In this document: positions 14,949 to 23,951 of the stretch, piece after piece | Position numbering within the stretch: position 1 is the first letter of the stretch | Layout: the number at the start of each line of letters is the position of its first letter | Assembly: GCA_016199745.1 (NCBI GenBank) | Contig: JACQFZ010000044.1 | Location: 1 to 35,577 of the forward strand | Length of the DNA: 35,577 bases | Reading direction: 5' to 3' | Source of the DNA: Gammaproteobacteria bacterium | Lineage (GTDB): Bacteria > Pseudomonadota > Gammaproteobacteria > Acidiferrobacterales > Sulfurifustaceae | The notes under the pieces: generated by a model | What the model saw: the letters and a program-made list of their open reading frames with translations, nothing else | Told to the model about the DNA's origin: nothing | Database searches by the model: none | Translations under genes and position numbers: made by a program

Positions 14949-16211
14949 ATGACTTCTTACAAATTCGCCATCGTCGGCTGCGGTATGGCTGGGCTCAGTG
15001 CCGGCATGTTGTTGGCAAAGGCGGGGCACGAGGTGACGATCTTCGAGCGGTTCGAAGAAGCGAAATCGATCGGTGCCGGTATATTGCTGCAGCCGTCGGG
15101 CTTGATGGCGCTAGACCGGCTAGGTTTGCGCGAAGCGATCGAGACGAAAGGCGCCCGTATCGACGCGCTGGTCGGTACCACTCGCAGCGGTCGGCGCGTG
15201 ATGGATGTACGCTACGCCGACGCCTGGCCGGGAAGTTACGGCATCGGCATCCATCGAGGAAATCTATTCCGTACGCTCTACGACAGCGCCGTCGCTGCCG
15301 GCGTGGGCGTGCGTTGCGGCGTAAACATTGTCGGTGTTCAGCAAACAGGTGCCCAGCGATACGCCTGCCAAACCGACCGCGGCGAAATTCTTTCCGACTA
15401 TGATGCAGTGATCGTCGCTAACGGCACGCAATCCGCGTTGCGTACTTGTTTGCGGGTGCAGCAACGCAATATTCCGTATCCATGGGGCGCGTTGTGGGCC
15501 ATTTGTGCCGATCCCGAGCGGCGCTTCCAAAATACACTCGCGCAACGTTACGAGCGTGCGTCGGTCATGATCGGTGTGCTGCCGAGCGGCTTACATCCGC
15601 AAACCGGTGTGCCGTGTGTCAGCTTCTTTTGGAGCGCGCGCACGCAGGACGCGGCCAAGTGGCACGAGCAAGGTTTGGCGGCGTGGAAAGCCAAGGTACT
15701 CGGCTATTGGCCGGAGCTAGATGGCTTGCTCAGTGCCATCGGTGATGTATCCGACCTAACATTTGCCACCTACGGCGATGTGTTGATGCGCGAGTGGCAC
15801 GACGGCGCCATGCTTTGTATCGGCGACGCCGGGCACGGCATGAGTCCGCAATTAGGTATGGGCACGAATCTCGCGTTGATCGATGCTATCGTGCTCGCCG
15901 ATTGCCTGCAGCAGACTGCCAGTTTGTCGGAAGCGTTCAGGTGTTATAGCCGCCAACGCCGCGCCCACTTGAAGTACAACCAGCTGGCGAGTCGTTGGCT
16001 AACACCGTTTTTTCAATCCGATAGCCGCATCGCGGCGCTGATCAGAGACGTGGCTTTCCCGCTGTTTAATAAAATTCCTTTTGTATACCAGCAGGCGTTG
16101 CGCACGGTGGCGGGGGTTAAAACCGGGTTGATGTTCGATAAACCGCCGATGGGTTTTTCCAAGCCGGTACCCCCCAGCTCGTCGATCAAGTTATTAAAGA
16201 CGCCGGAGTGA
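14949..16211 (+). CDS. FAD-dependent aromatic-hydroxylase-type monooxygenase
   Basis: A 420-residue group A flavoprotein monooxygenase. The FAD-binding Rossmann motif is at residues 6-20 (AIVGCGMAGLSAGML), followed by FERFEEAKSIGAGILLQPSG. The second nucleotide motif is CIGDAGHGMSPQLGMG near residue 290, where GD contacts the ribityl chain. Relatives hydroxylate or epoxidise aromatic and polyketide compounds with NAD(P)H and O2, such as PqsH/UbiH-like and FAD-dependent oxidoreductases. There are no signal peptide or strong membrane segments, although the C-terminal half is hydrophobic. ATG 14949 lies after an AT-rich stretch behind the 95-bp MITE. No partner reductase or pathway gene is adjacent, so the substrate is open. 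Confidence 0.85.
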   Translation: MTSYKFAIVGCGMAGLSAGMLLAKAGHEVTIFERFEEAKSIGAGILLQPSGLMALDRLGLREAIETKGARIDALVGTTRSGRRVMDVRYADAWPGSYGIGIHRGNLFRTLYDSAVAAGVGVRCGVNIVGVQQTGAQRYACQTDRGEILSDYDAVIVANGTQSALRTCLRVQQRNIPYPWGALWAICADPERRFQNTLAQRYERASVMIGVLPSGLHPQTGVPCVSFFWSARTQDAAKWHEQGLAAWKAKVLGYWPELDGLLSAIGDVSDLTFATYGDVLMREWHDGAMLCIGDAGHGMSPQLGMGTNLALIDAIVLADCLQQTASLSEAFRCYSRQRRAHLKYNQLASRWLTPFFQSDSRIAALIRDVAFPLFNKIPFVYQQALRTVAGVKTGLMFDKPPMGFSKPVPPSSSIKLLKTPE

Positions 16212-16270
16212 TTAGAAGCTATCTCAAACTATTCCTTCACTAATTTTCGTCTGCCATAACGGGGGCAAGT

Positions 16271-16320
16271 GTTATTCCCTCCCCCGCGCTGTTGCGGAGG
16301 AGGGCTAGGGAGGGGGTAAT
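16271..16320. repeat. GC-rich imperfect hairpin repeat between converging genes
   Basis: CCCTCCCCCGC-gctgtt-GCGGAGGAGGG with a further GGGAGGGGG arm forms a strong imperfect stem. It lies about 60 bases after the monooxygenase stop and 25 bases past the cupredoxin stop, so it may end both transcripts. The same CCCTCCCC/GGGGAGGG composition recurs in the MITE copies and in other gaps of this window. Confidence 0.45.
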
Positions 16321-16343
16321 ATCAATCCGACCTCATCTTTTTG

Positions 16344-16754
16344 TTAGTTAGTTGCCGTCAACGTGGTATGCATTCCCATTTGGTAATGTCCTGGATTATT
16401 GCAAATTAGCACGTAATGCCCAGCCGCCAACTTGGCTGTCAGCTTTTGGCTTTTGTCGGTAGCCAGATCGCTGACTTCTCCCATGCTTTTAAACTTACGC
16501 TCAGGCACGCGATCGTTTTTGACTGGCAATTTATCTTCGGCCACAGATGTTTTAAGCACGACCATTTCATGCAGCACTTTTGTCGTCGATGCATTAGTGA
16601 CTTCGAAAGTTACTTTTCCCGCTTTAACGGTATTCGTGTCGAGCTGGATGGCGTTATCGAGTAGCGTGACTTTGATTATCTGCGCGAAACTAACGCTGGG
16701 GGCCAAGCTAACAGTGGCAATAAAAAAGTATGTGGCGATGCGAGAGAATGACAT
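16344..16754 (-). CDS. periplasmic cupredoxin (plastocyanin/azurin-like)
   Basis: ATG 16754 follows AAAGGA and opens a signal peptide ending in VSFA at about residue 24; an upstream start would add a non-hydrophobic leader. The 136-residue precursor contains a type-1 copper site: the first histidine in VLHEM near residue 75, then the loop CNNPGHYQMGM with Cys, His and Met near residues 117-127. These small periplasmic proteins carry electrons or buffer copper. No cytochrome or copper-efflux gene is next to it, so the partner is unknown. Length is normal for the family. Confidence 0.85.
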   Translation of the reverse strand: MSFSRIATYFFIATVSLAPSVSFAQIIKVTLLDNAIQLDTNTVKAGKVTFEVTNASTTKVLHEMVVLKTSVAEDKLPVKNDRVPERKFKSMGEVSDLATDKSQKLTAKLAAGHYVLICNNPGHYQMGMHTTLTATN

Positions 16755-16959
16755 GTGCGATCCTTTTAATTGAAAGGGGTCGTCGATATTCGCAACGGAC
16801 AATGTTGCGTATCAATGGGCCGGTTGGTTGAGAGGCTAACCATTTGGCGCTCCAAGTGTATAGCAAGTTATGCCGGGTAGATCAGCCGTAAATATTTGAA
16901 ACGTCGGCGCATAGTTTTCACCGAAGCGAATACTTACCCGTTTTTATCGAGACCTAAGA

Positions 16960-17193
16960 ATGCAGAAATTGCCTAAACAGTTTACCGCTATCCTATTTGC
17001 CTTCTACATGTCTGCCATCATGGCGTTTCTCATGTGTTTGGCGATTACGTTGATCAATACCGGCTACGGCGGCAATTTTTTCACGCGCGCCATGCAGGCG
17101 TATCTTGTGGCCATGCCTATGGCGTTTGTCTGCGTCCTGATAGTGCGGCCATTGGTTATGCAGCTTGTCGGTTGGACCGTCGAAAAACATTAA
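16960..17193 (+). CDS. DUF2798 small membrane protein
   Basis: A 77-residue protein with two membrane helices (about residues 10-32 and 46-66). The order FTAILFAFYMSAIMAFLM and AYLVAMPMAFVCVLIVRP, with PLV near the end, matches DUF2798, a small inner-membrane family of unknown function. ATG 16960 is preceded only by a weak GAGA. No close neighbour in operon spacing. Confidence 0.8.
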   Translation: MQKLPKQFTAILFAFYMSAIMAFLMCLAITLINTGYGGNFFTRAMQAYLVAMPMAFVCVLIVRPLVMQLVGWTVEKH

Positions 17194-17356
17194 TAATATT
17201 GCGATCCGTGTTAAGAACCGCACGATAAAACCAGCATAAGTGCCGAATTTCCGACGTATCGTCCCGATTAAGAAAGAGCACGCCGCAGATAAGCGGACGA
17301 GACGCTAATTCGAATGGTGTCGAGCGGGCGTTGGCGGCGCGTCTATGCTTTGTCTT

Positions 17357-18514
17357 ATGTCCGAAATCATCGACCCGGCCAAAGCATCGCGCTTGCGCGA
17401 GGCGTTGATCACACTGACGGCGATTCACTATATCGAGGAGCAAGCGCTGCTCGATGCCGCGCAATTGGCCGACGCCAAGCAAAGTCTGCAGGCGCTTTTT
17501 CTGCGTACCAGCGGTGCCGAAACGATGTTGCGCCGGCTGATCGAGTTGCTGAAGATCAAACGTAATGTGCAGAATACGTTCTCGAAAATCTCCGGCACCA
17601 TCGGCGCCGTTCGCCGCAGCGTGGCAACGATGGGCGAACGCGTCGACAACTTGCGTCGGCTTATCCAGCGCTCGCCGGTCAGCGCCGAAGCGCATGCGGA
17701 GTTTATCGGTCCGTTTCTGTCGTTCTCGATGTTGTTCCTGAAGAAGATCAACGCTTTCGAGAAAGCGTTCCAACAATACTTGGCCGCACGCGAGCAAGAA
17801 GCGCGTGCTCAAACCATCTTTCGGCTCGCGCACGAATCGCGCGAGCGGTTACGGCAACGATTGACCGGCAACCTCGCGCAATCGGATGGCACGGTCGAGA
17901 ACCGAATTAGGGGTGAGCTTTCGACATCGCTAAATTATGGAGAGGCGGAAGCGGGCAAGGATAAGGCAGAGCGGCAGGCGTTCGCTGCCGAAGCGGAAGT
18001 GCAGGCACAGCTCAAGGAAATCCATGTCATATGCCAAGCGGCGGCGGAACCGGCGAAGCGTGATAAAAGGGTTGCCGTCTTACCCGAACAGGATCTCTAT
18101 GTTCTATTCGGTGTGTTAGAGGCGCTCGAGTCCGATGTTAGTTCCATCAAGGAACCCGTACGTGAGTTGCTCAAGCTTTATCAGCACGCCGACGGGATGT
18201 TCCAACTCGACTACATGCGGCTCAAGCAAGCGTTACAACGTTTGGGCGACGGCAGCGGCGCTTATTTTCAGGCGAAGGAAGAAGATCGCGACATTACTTC
18301 CAAGCGCGAAAAGTTGCGCAAGATCGAGACGATGATTCAGTTTCTCGAGCGAGTGGCGCAGCTGACGACGGCGAAGGAATTGGACACCTTTCCCAAGTTT
18401 TCAAAAGCCTTCTCCGATACTATCGCCGAGCCGCGCGCGCCGTGGGCGCACTCGGCCGAGGATTCGTTACCCGCCAAAGTGCGGGCCGAAGCGGACCTCA
18501 GTACCTGGCTCTAA
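17357..18514 (+). CDS. coiled-coil protein of unknown function
   Basis: A protein of about 385 residues, rich in Glu, Arg, Lys, Leu and Ala, without signal peptide or membrane helix. It should be largely alpha-helical and coiled coil, with heptad-like stretches near residues 15-110, 160-240 and 295-345. ATG 17357 (MSEIIDPAKASRLREAL) is preferred over ATG 17345, but neither has a clear ribosome site. I recognise no domain. It is flanked by a DUF2798 gene 160 bases upstream and azlC 180 bases downstream, neither of which indicates a role. It could be a structural or scaffold protein. Confidence 0.6.
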   Translation: MSEIIDPAKASRLREALITLTAIHYIEEQALLDAAQLADAKQSLQALFLRTSGAETMLRRLIELLKIKRNVQNTFSKISGTIGAVRRSVATMGERVDNLRRLIQRSPVSAEAHAEFIGPFLSFSMLFLKKINAFEKAFQQYLAAREQEARAQTIFRLAHESRERLRQRLTGNLAQSDGTVENRIRGELSTSLNYGEAEAGKDKAERQAFAAEAEVQAQLKEIHVICQAAAEPAKRDKRVAVLPEQDLYVLFGVLEALESDVSSIKEPVRELLKLYQHADGMFQLDYMRLKQALQRLGDGSGAYFQAKEEDRDITSKREKLRKIETMIQFLERVAQLTTAKELDTFPKFSKAFSDTIAEPRAPWAHSAEDSLPAKVRAEADLSTWL

Positions 18515-18694
18515 TCTTCCGACCGTCGACATTCGCCAGCGATCGTCGGCACATCTCGCGGTAGTATGTCGACTAAAAAAATGGGGCGCCACCTGAGTGC
18601 AGTATTCCTTTTTTATTTTTTCGGCACCGGCGACGGCCACGTGTCGCGTTACCGATTACCTTTGGCACCGACCGGCACATAAGTTGGCAAATCG

Positions 18695-19393
18695 ATGTCT
18701 ATGCCTATGACCGTACCGCGCGCCGCTTTCCGTGCGGGAGCGTATGCTCTATTGCCCGGCGTTCTTAGCGGTATACCGTTCGGTCTCATCGCCGGCGCCG
18801 CGGGCCGAGCGGCCGGGTTGTCGCTGCTCGAGATCATGGCGTCGTCGATTCTCATCTTTTCCGGTATTGCCCAGTTGATCATCTATCAACTGTTCCGCGA
18901 CGGTACACCGATCGTCGTCATCCTCCTTACCGCATTCATCGTCGGTTTACGGCTCGTCATGTACAGCGCCGCCTTAGCGCCGCACTTCGAGCACGTGAGC
19001 GCACGCTGGAAAATCGCGCTCGCGTACTTCAGCACCGATCACGGCTTTGCCGCGACGATGGTGCAGCGGAGCAAGAGTAAAGGTACGACTTATCAAGAAT
19101 GGTTCCACTTAGGCGGCGGCGTTGCCCAGTGGGTACCGTGGCAACTTTGCGTGGTGCTCGGTGCACTCGTCGGCGGCCGCGTTCCGCCCAGCTGGTCGCT
19201 GGATTTTGCGGTACCGCTTTCTTTCCTCGCCATGCTGGTGCCTGTCGTCAAAGATCGCGCCACGGTAGTCGCCAGTATTACCGGCGGCAGTGTCGCATTG
19301 TTGGCGGTGGGATTACCGTTTCGGTTGAGTCTGATCGTCGCTGCCGTTGTCGGTATTACCGCGGGATACCTCGTCGACCGACGCGCAAAATGA
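18695..19393 (+). CDS. azlC: AzlC-family branched-chain amino acid exporter, large subunit
   Basis: A 232-residue inner-membrane protein with about six helices. GVLSGIPFGLIAGAAGRAAGLSLLEIMASS and FSGIAQLIIYQL (split motif stretches at residues about 20-70) are the conserved AzlC entry, and YFSTDHGFA near residue 110 is typical. Together with AzlD it exports branched-chain and other amino acids (also called YgaZ). The stop codon overlaps the start of azlD, which marks a two-gene operon. Several in-frame ATGs cluster at 18695-18710, and the first is used here; the ribosome site is weak. Confidence 0.9.
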   Translation: MSMPMTVPRAAFRAGAYALLPGVLSGIPFGLIAGAAGRAAGLSLLEIMASSILIFSGIAQLIIYQLFRDGTPIVVILLTAFIVGLRLVMYSAALAPHFEHVSARWKIALAYFSTDHGFAATMVQRSKSKGTTYQEWFHLGGGVAQWVPWQLCVVLGALVGGRVPPSWSLDFAVPLSFLAMLVPVVKDRATVVASITGGSVALLAVGLPFRLSLIVAAVVGITAGYLVDRRAK

Positions 19394-19704
19394 AAATCTG
19401 GCTCGTTATCTTAGGCGCAGGCGCGATTACCTTCGCGTTGCGACTGTCGTTTCTGTATCTGCACGGCCGGGCGCGCGTGCCGACTTGGTTCACTCGTTCA
19501 CTTCGGTATGTGCCGGCGGCCGTGTTGGCTGCCATTGTCTTGCCCGGTATCGCCATGCCGCACGGCATGATCGACATGTCGTTCGCGAACCCGCGCCTGC
19601 TGGCCGGCATCGCTGCCGTCGTTGCCGCCTGGTGGTCGGGCAATGGGTTGGTCACTATGTTTGTCGGCATGGGGTCGTTGTGGTTGTTGCAGCTGTGGTT
19701 TTAG
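19390..19704 (+). CDS. azlD: AzlD-family branched-chain amino acid exporter, small subunit
   Basis: A 104-residue protein with about four short membrane helices. VILGAGAITFALRLSF and LRYVPAAVLAAIVLP are conserved in AzlD/YgaH, the small partner of AzlC. ATG 19390 overlaps the azlC stop (ATGA), so the two are translationally coupled. Length is normal. A large inverted repeat 19 bases after the stop probably ends the operon. Confidence 0.9.
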   Translation: MKIWLVILGAGAITFALRLSFLYLHGRARVPTWFTRSLRYVPAAVLAAIVLPGIAMPHGMIDMSFANPRLLAGIAAVVAAWWSGNGLVTMFVGMGSLWLLQLWF

Positions 19705-19722
19705 TCACCAGATATTTGCATG

Positions 19723-19776
19723 TAGGGTGCGCCCTGCGCACCGTTTTATGTTGATCGGTACGCAGGGCGCACCCTA
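19723..19776. repeat. dispersed palindrome, TAGGGTGCGCCCTGCG type; likely terminator of azlCD
   Basis: The 16-base arms TAGGGTGCGCCCTGCG (19723-19738) and CGCAGGGCGCACCCTA (19761-19776) are perfect inverted copies separated by 22 bases. The symmetry continues outward as TGCAT and ATGCA with one extra base. Units of the form TAGGGTGCGC..GCGCACCCTA are widespread intergenic elements in proteobacteria. Its place after azlD suggests a terminator or mRNA 3' stabiliser role. Confidence 0.6.
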
Positions 19777-19819
19777 ATGCATTAGTTTGCAGTCGCCTAT
19801 CGTGGATGAGCAGGTGGAT

Positions 19820-20590
19820 ATGAAGCCCACTCAACTAAACGTCAATAGAAAAGCGCGAAGCCGCCGGCGATCTATCGAGATCGTTTGCGGCATCGCGATG
19901 CCGGTAATGTTTGCGGCGACGGCAAATGCAGCAGTTGCGGATGACGTTGGGCGGGTGCGAGCCGTCATCCTATCTAGTCGTCACATGGGCGCCCATGGCA
20001 TGGGCTACAACGCTGACTCGCTAAATGAACTGGCAAAGAAATTATCGGTCAGCGATATTCAGATAATTCTTACGATCTATTCCAATTCCAATTCCCATTT
20101 GGGCATGGCGGCAGGCGCGCAATTCGCGCTGGCATCGCAGTGTCGGGACGGATTAGAAGCGGTAACACGGACCGTAAAAGACGGAACGTTTATGCGTAGC
20201 GGATTTAAAAGTGTCGATTTTACCGACGCGCAAAATATCTTGGGTCTCATCGCTAAGTTTGATCGATGCGATGCAAGCACCCAGCAAGATGCCGTGAAGA
20301 GTCAGGCGATGATAGAAGAATTCACTAAAGCCGATTACGCGCGCCGGCGGGACGCCGCGATTAAAGAACAACGCGAGGACGCCAGGATACAAGAGAACAG
20401 CTTGAAGCTGTTGGCGCCGAGCGCCGATAAACCGCTGACATTGTCCGAGCGCGAAGAGGTTTTCCACCGGTCGGTTAAAGCGATGGGACTTGATGGCCCG
20501 AGAACGCCGGACCAGGAAGAGATGGTAAAAAGGATGTACGACGCCATGGTGTTACAGCATAAAGGCGACGCCAATAATTCGAGGCAGTAA
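19820..20590 (+). CDS. exported protein of unknown function
   Basis: ATG 19820, after CAGGTGGAT, gives a 256-residue protein. A basic N-terminus (RKARSRRRS) is followed by a hydrophobic stretch ending in ATANAAVADD, a plausible Sec or lipoprotein-free signal with cleavage after ANA near residue 39. The mature part is polar and mainly helical; two cysteines (CRDGLEA and FDRCDAS) may form a disulfide. The C-terminal third is charged and coiled-coil-like. I recognise no domain. It has no operon partner; the next gene lies 150 bases away. Confidence 0.6.
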   Translation: MKPTQLNVNRKARSRRRSIEIVCGIAMPVMFAATANAAVADDVGRVRAVILSSRHMGAHGMGYNADSLNELAKKLSVSDIQIILTIYSNSNSHLGMAAGAQFALASQCRDGLEAVTRTVKDGTFMRSGFKSVDFTDAQNILGLIAKFDRCDASTQQDAVKSQAMIEEFTKADYARRRDAAIKEQREDARIQENSLKLLAPSADKPLTLSEREEVFHRSVKAMGLDGPRTPDQEEMVKRMYDAMVLQHKGDANNSRQ

Positions 20591-20743
20591 GCCGGCTGTC
20601 CCTCGGCCAATCGCGGGCATTTACTTATTAGGGAATTTCCATTGAACTACGGTTCGGCACGGGGATTATCGCCGTTACGCTTTGATCCCTTAATGGGTGC
20701 CAACACATAAGTTCTCACCGCACTAAAAAAGAGGAGGAAGGCG

Positions 20744-21229
20744 ATGTCCAATCAATACGAACCACCGCAGGCGCACTTGGAAGACGTTACACCGGCAGGT
20801 AGCTCGATTACCGGCCCAATGATAGAGGCCCTGCGTGGCACCAAAACCTGGGTGTCGCTGATCGGAATCTTGTTACTGATTAGTGCGGGATTCCTCGTGT
20901 TGGGTGGGATAGGAATGGTGTTGGGCAGCGCCGTGATCGGTGCTAGTGGCGGCCAAGGTGCGCCGCCGGCGGTGGTGTTTGTTGGGATTGGTTCGATGTA
21001 TGTGGTTTTTGCCGCCTTCTACATTTTTTTAGGCATGTATCTCGTTAAGTATTCTTCCGCTATCTCACGCTTGGTCAGCAGCGGCCAGGCCGGAGACATG
21101 GAAGACGCGCTGAATTATCAGCGCAAGTTCTGGAAACTCGCCGGCGTTTCGGCCTTGGTCATGTTGGTCGTTATGGTGCTGGGCATTATCGCTGCTATCG
21201 CGGTTCCTGTGCTCATGATGGCGCATTGA
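20744..21229 (+). CDS. DUF5362-like membrane protein
   Basis: A 161-residue protein with a polar N-terminus (PPQAHLEDVTPAGSS) and three to four membrane helices (about 38-65, 72-98 and 130-158). The order TKTWVSLIGILLLISAGFL followed by a central LGMYLVKYSSAI loop and a final hydrophobic segment resembles DUF5362 proteins, which have no known function. ATG 20744 follows GAGGAGGAAGG, a very strong ribosome site. It ends before a clear terminator, so it is probably monocistronic. Confidence 0.7.
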   Translation: MSNQYEPPQAHLEDVTPAGSSITGPMIEALRGTKTWVSLIGILLLISAGFLVLGGIGMVLGSAVIGASGGQGAPPAVVFVGIGSMYVVFAAFYIFLGMYLVKYSSAISRLVSSGQAGDMEDALNYQRKFWKLAGVSALVMLVVMVLGIIAAIAVPVLMMAH

Positions 21230-21265
21230 TCGCGGCGCTCAGTATTTTTTAGATCGTTTCTGTTT

Positions 21266-21303
21266 AAGGGCCGAGCGATCGAGCGTCATCGCTCGGCCCT
21301 TTT
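21266..21303 (+). terminator. intrinsic terminator after the DUF5362-like gene
   Basis: AAGGGCCGAGCGAT (21266-21279) pairs perfectly with ATCGCTCGGCCCTT, leaving an eight-base loop and ending in a short T run at 21300-21303. It lies 36 bases after the stop codon and is the clearest intrinsic terminator in the window. Confidence 0.85.
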
Positions 21304-21405
21304 AGCGAAAGCTGCGGTGCTTTACGTGTCGGCGCGGAACTTTCGCGACGCTTCGACCGCGGCCAGCCAAAAAGCCGGGGGCGATGTTCTGGTATTATCG
21401 CCCTC

Positions 21406-22332
21406 ATGCAAGCCATCATCTCCATATCGAATCTCTCCAAAACCTACGCCTCTGGATTTAACGCGCTCAAAAGCGTCAATCTCGCTATTCGCCGCGGCGA
21501 GATCTTCGCGCTGCTAGGGCCGAATGGCGCGGGCAAAACCACGTTAATCGGCATCATCTGCGGGATTGTTAAGCCGAGTGGTGGGACCGTCGTCGTCGAT
21601 GGTCACAATATCCTCACCGATTACCGCGCCGCTCGCGCCAAGATCGGTCTCGTGCCGCAGGAACTGACGACCGATGCCTTCGAAACGGTGTGGAACGCGG
21701 TGTCCTTCAGTCGCGGATTGTTCGGCAAGCCGGCAAACCCCGGCCACATCGAAAAAGTACTGAAAGACCTATCGTTGTGGAACAAGAAAGACAACAAGAT
21801 CATGACGCTGTCGGGTGGCATGAAGCGTCGGTTGCTCATCGCCAAAGCACTGTCGCATGAGCCGCAAGTATTGTTTCTCGATGAGCCGAGTGCCGGCGTC
21901 GACGTCGAGCTCCGGCAGGATATGTGGCAAATGGTGCGCTCGCTGCGCGCCAGCGGCGTGACCGTTATTTTGACCACGCATTACATCGACGAGGCCGAAG
22001 ATATGGCCGACCGGATCGGTGTCATCAGCAAGGGCGAGATCATCGTCGTCGAAGATAAAGTCGAACTGATGCGCAAGCTTGGCAAGAAGCAGCTGACGCT
22101 CCATCTGCAAGATCCGCTCGACCGCATCCCACCGGCACTCGCGGCTTACCCATTGCAATTGGCCAACAATGGCGTCGATCTGATTTACACCTACGATGCA
22201 CAGGTCGAAAAAACCGGCATCGTTCCCTTGCTCAAAGATCTCAACGACGCCGGCATTTCGTTCAAAGACCTGCAGACGACGCAGAGCTCGCTCGAAGATA
22301 TCTTCGTCAGTCTCGTGAGGAACGATAAATGA
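21406..22332 (+). CDS. ABC-2 type exporter, ATP-binding subunit
   Basis: A 308-residue ATPase of the DrrA/YadG type. Walker A is GPNGAGKTT near residues 38-46, the signature LSGGMKRRL is near 135, Walker B is [12 protein letters not shown] near 155 and the switch region [14 protein letters not shown] is near 187. The C-terminal 85 residues form the usual extension of export ATPases. It energises the permease encoded immediately downstream, with which it overlaps by four bases (ATGA). Such pairs export drugs, polysaccharides or lipids; YadGH is a close type. The substrate cannot be told from sequence. Confidence 0.9.
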   Translation: MQAIISISNLSKTYASGFNALKSVNLAIRRGEIFALLGPNGAGKTTLIGIICGIVKPSGGTVVVDGHNILTDYRAARAKIGLVPQELTTDAFETVWNAVSFSRGLFGKPANPGHIEKVLKDLSLWNKKDNKIMTLSGGMKRRLLIAKALSHEPQVLFLDEPSAGVDVELRQDMWQMVRSLRASGVTVILTTHYIDEAEDMADRIGVISKGEIIVVEDKVELMRKLGKKQLTLHLQDPLDRIPPALAAYPLQLANNGVDLIYTYDAQVEKTGIVPLLKDLNDAGISFKDLQTTQSSLEDIFVSLVRNDK

Positions 22333-23090
22333 ATGTCCATGCGGTCCGTGCAATTTACGAATTCGAAATGGCCCGTACCCGGCGCACGTTGTTGCAGAGC
22401 ATCGTCTCGCCGGTGATTTCGACGGCGCTGTATTTTGTCGTCTTCGGTTCGGCAATCGGTTCGCGTATTCAGCAGGTCGATGGTATCAACTACGGTGCCT
22501 TCATCGTGCCCGGACTTATTATGTTGTCGTTGCTGACGCAGAGCGTCTCCAACGCGTCCTTCGGTATTTACTTTCCGCGGTTTACTGGCACGATTTATGA
22601 GCTGTTGTCGGCACCGGTTTCCTATCTCGAAATCGTGCTGAGCTACGTCGGCGCCGCCGCGACCAAGTCGATCATTCTCGGTCTCATTATCCTCGCGACC
22701 GCCGGCTTTTTCGTGCCGCTGCATATTGCTCATCCGGTGTGGATGACAGTGTTCCTGCTGCTCACCGCGGTGACCTTCAGTCTCTTGGGTTTCATCATCG
22801 GCATCTGGGCTGATGGTTTCGAGAAGCTGCAACTCGTGCCGCTGTTGATCATTACACCGCTGACCTTCCTTGGTGGCAGCTTTTATTCCATTAATATGTT
22901 GCCGCCGTTTTGGCAGACGGTCAGCTTCTTCAACCCAGTGGTCTATCTGATCAGCGGCTTCCGTTGGAGTTTTTATGGGATTGCCGACGTTAGCGTCGGC
23001 GTCAGTCTTATTATGACGATGGTGTTCTTGGCGGTATCGCTGGCAACTGTGGCGTGGATCTTCAAAACCGGATATCGACTCAAGAATTAG
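22329..23090 (+). CDS. ABC-2 type exporter, permease subunit
   Basis: A 253-residue inner-membrane protein with six helices. The [19 protein letters not shown] stretch (about residues 26-44) and the conserved [12 protein letters not shown] segment near residue 97 are typical of ABC-2 membrane subunits (YadH/DrrB type). Start ATG 22329 overlaps the ATPase stop, so the two subunits are made together. A hairpin two bases after the stop ends the operon. Confidence 0.9.
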   Translation: MNVHAVRAIYEFEMARTRRTLLQSIVSPVISTALYFVVFGSAIGSRIQQVDGINYGAFIVPGLIMLSLLTQSVSNASFGIYFPRFTGTIYELLSAPVSYLEIVLSYVGAAATKSIILGLIILATAGFFVPLHIAHPVWMTVFLLLTAVTFSLLGFIIGIWADGFEKLQLVPLLIITPLTFLGGSFYSINMLPPFWQTVSFFNPVVYLISGFRWSFYGIADVSVGVSLIMTMVFLAVSLATVAWIFKTGYRLKN

Positions 23091-23092
23091 CC

Positions 23093-23121
23093 GACCGCGC
23101 CATGATGAACATGGCGCGGTC
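23093..23121 (+). terminator. intrinsic terminator after the ABC-2 exporter operon
   Basis: GACCGCGCCATG-atgaa-CATGGCGCGGTC is a perfect 12-bp stem with a five-base loop, starting three bases after the permease stop and followed by a short TTCGTT stretch. The next gene is 230 bases away. In between, 23122-23354, I see no convincing gene. Confidence 0.75.
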
Positions 23122-23354
23122 TTCGTTATTACTCGTTGTTCCCTGCCGACATCCCCGAAAGATTCAAATAATCCTCGCTCGTCGATTGTCGGCCCGAGGG
23201 CCGAGTACCGCTGTTGCCTAATATCCTTTCCCTCGTGCGTTTTGATATGGGTCGCGATGCCGTACGCCACAAAATACCGAAAACCGGGAACTTTTCGGCG
23301 TGCTCGCGCCAATAAGCATTACTAACTCGGGCGAACATATTTCGGAACTCTGAT

Positions 23355-23951
23355 TTGCAACTTACTAATGCAGACTTGGTGCAACGGGTACGGAGGGGCG
23401 ATGAGGCCGCGTTTACCGTTCTTTATCGATCTTATTTTCACAAGATATATCGGTACGCGTTATTGATGAGCGGTTCCGATGCCTTGGCGTCGGACGTGAC
23501 GCAGGATGTCTTCATGTTGTTGATCGAACGAGACGTCAACTATGACCCGCAGCGCGGCACACTTGGTGCGTATCTGTACGGTATCGCCCGCAATCAATTG
23601 CTGCGGGTGGCGCGCGAACGGCGTTTTTTGTTGCCGTTGGCGGAAGAGGCGGATGACGATGCCGCACTGGCGCAAGTAAGTGTCGATGAGACTGCGGACG
23701 TGACTCGCATCGCGATCACCGCCCAGACCAGCGAGCGCGTGTGGCGCGCGGTGATGGCGCTGCCGATCAACTACCGTGAAGCGGTAATTCTCAACGACTC
23801 GTCGATGGCAACACCATTCGACACACGGTTCAGACGGCGATGTTTCGTGATCGCGACGGTCGTATGCGCCGCGAGCAACTACGGGACCTCGCGCCGGCGT
23901 CGACGAATGCAAAAAAACAACCGTTATTGGTGTTCATTAACGATCCGCTGA
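23355..23951 (+). pseudogene. ECF sigma factor, region 4 lost by deletion
   Basis: From TTG 23355 the frame encodes a good ECF sigma factor: region 2 spans residues about 10-75 (AAFTVLYRSYFHKIYRYAL, then SDVTQDVFMLLIE), with the linker and the start of region 4 up to VWRAVMALPINYREAVIL near residue 145. In relatives this continues into the region-4 helix-turn-helix that reads the -35 box. Here the homology stops at about 23795 and the frame runs into low-quality arginine-rich sequence. At the same point another frame picks up a different protein (next entry). The simplest reading is a deletion that fused the two genes and removed region 4 and any anti-sigma gene between them, so promoter recognition should be lost. 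Confidence 0.7.

Noticed and set aside
22191-23312. A 373-codon minus-strand open frame opposite the ABC-2 exporter genes
   Set aside because: It lies opposite two well-supported overlapping genes, has a composition typical of an antisense shadow (rich in His, Arg, Gln and Asp) and no recognisable domain.
23129-23338. A 69-codon minus-strand frame between the exporter terminator and the sigma pseudogene
   Set aside because: No recognisable family and no strong ribosome site. It might be real, but I cannot support it.
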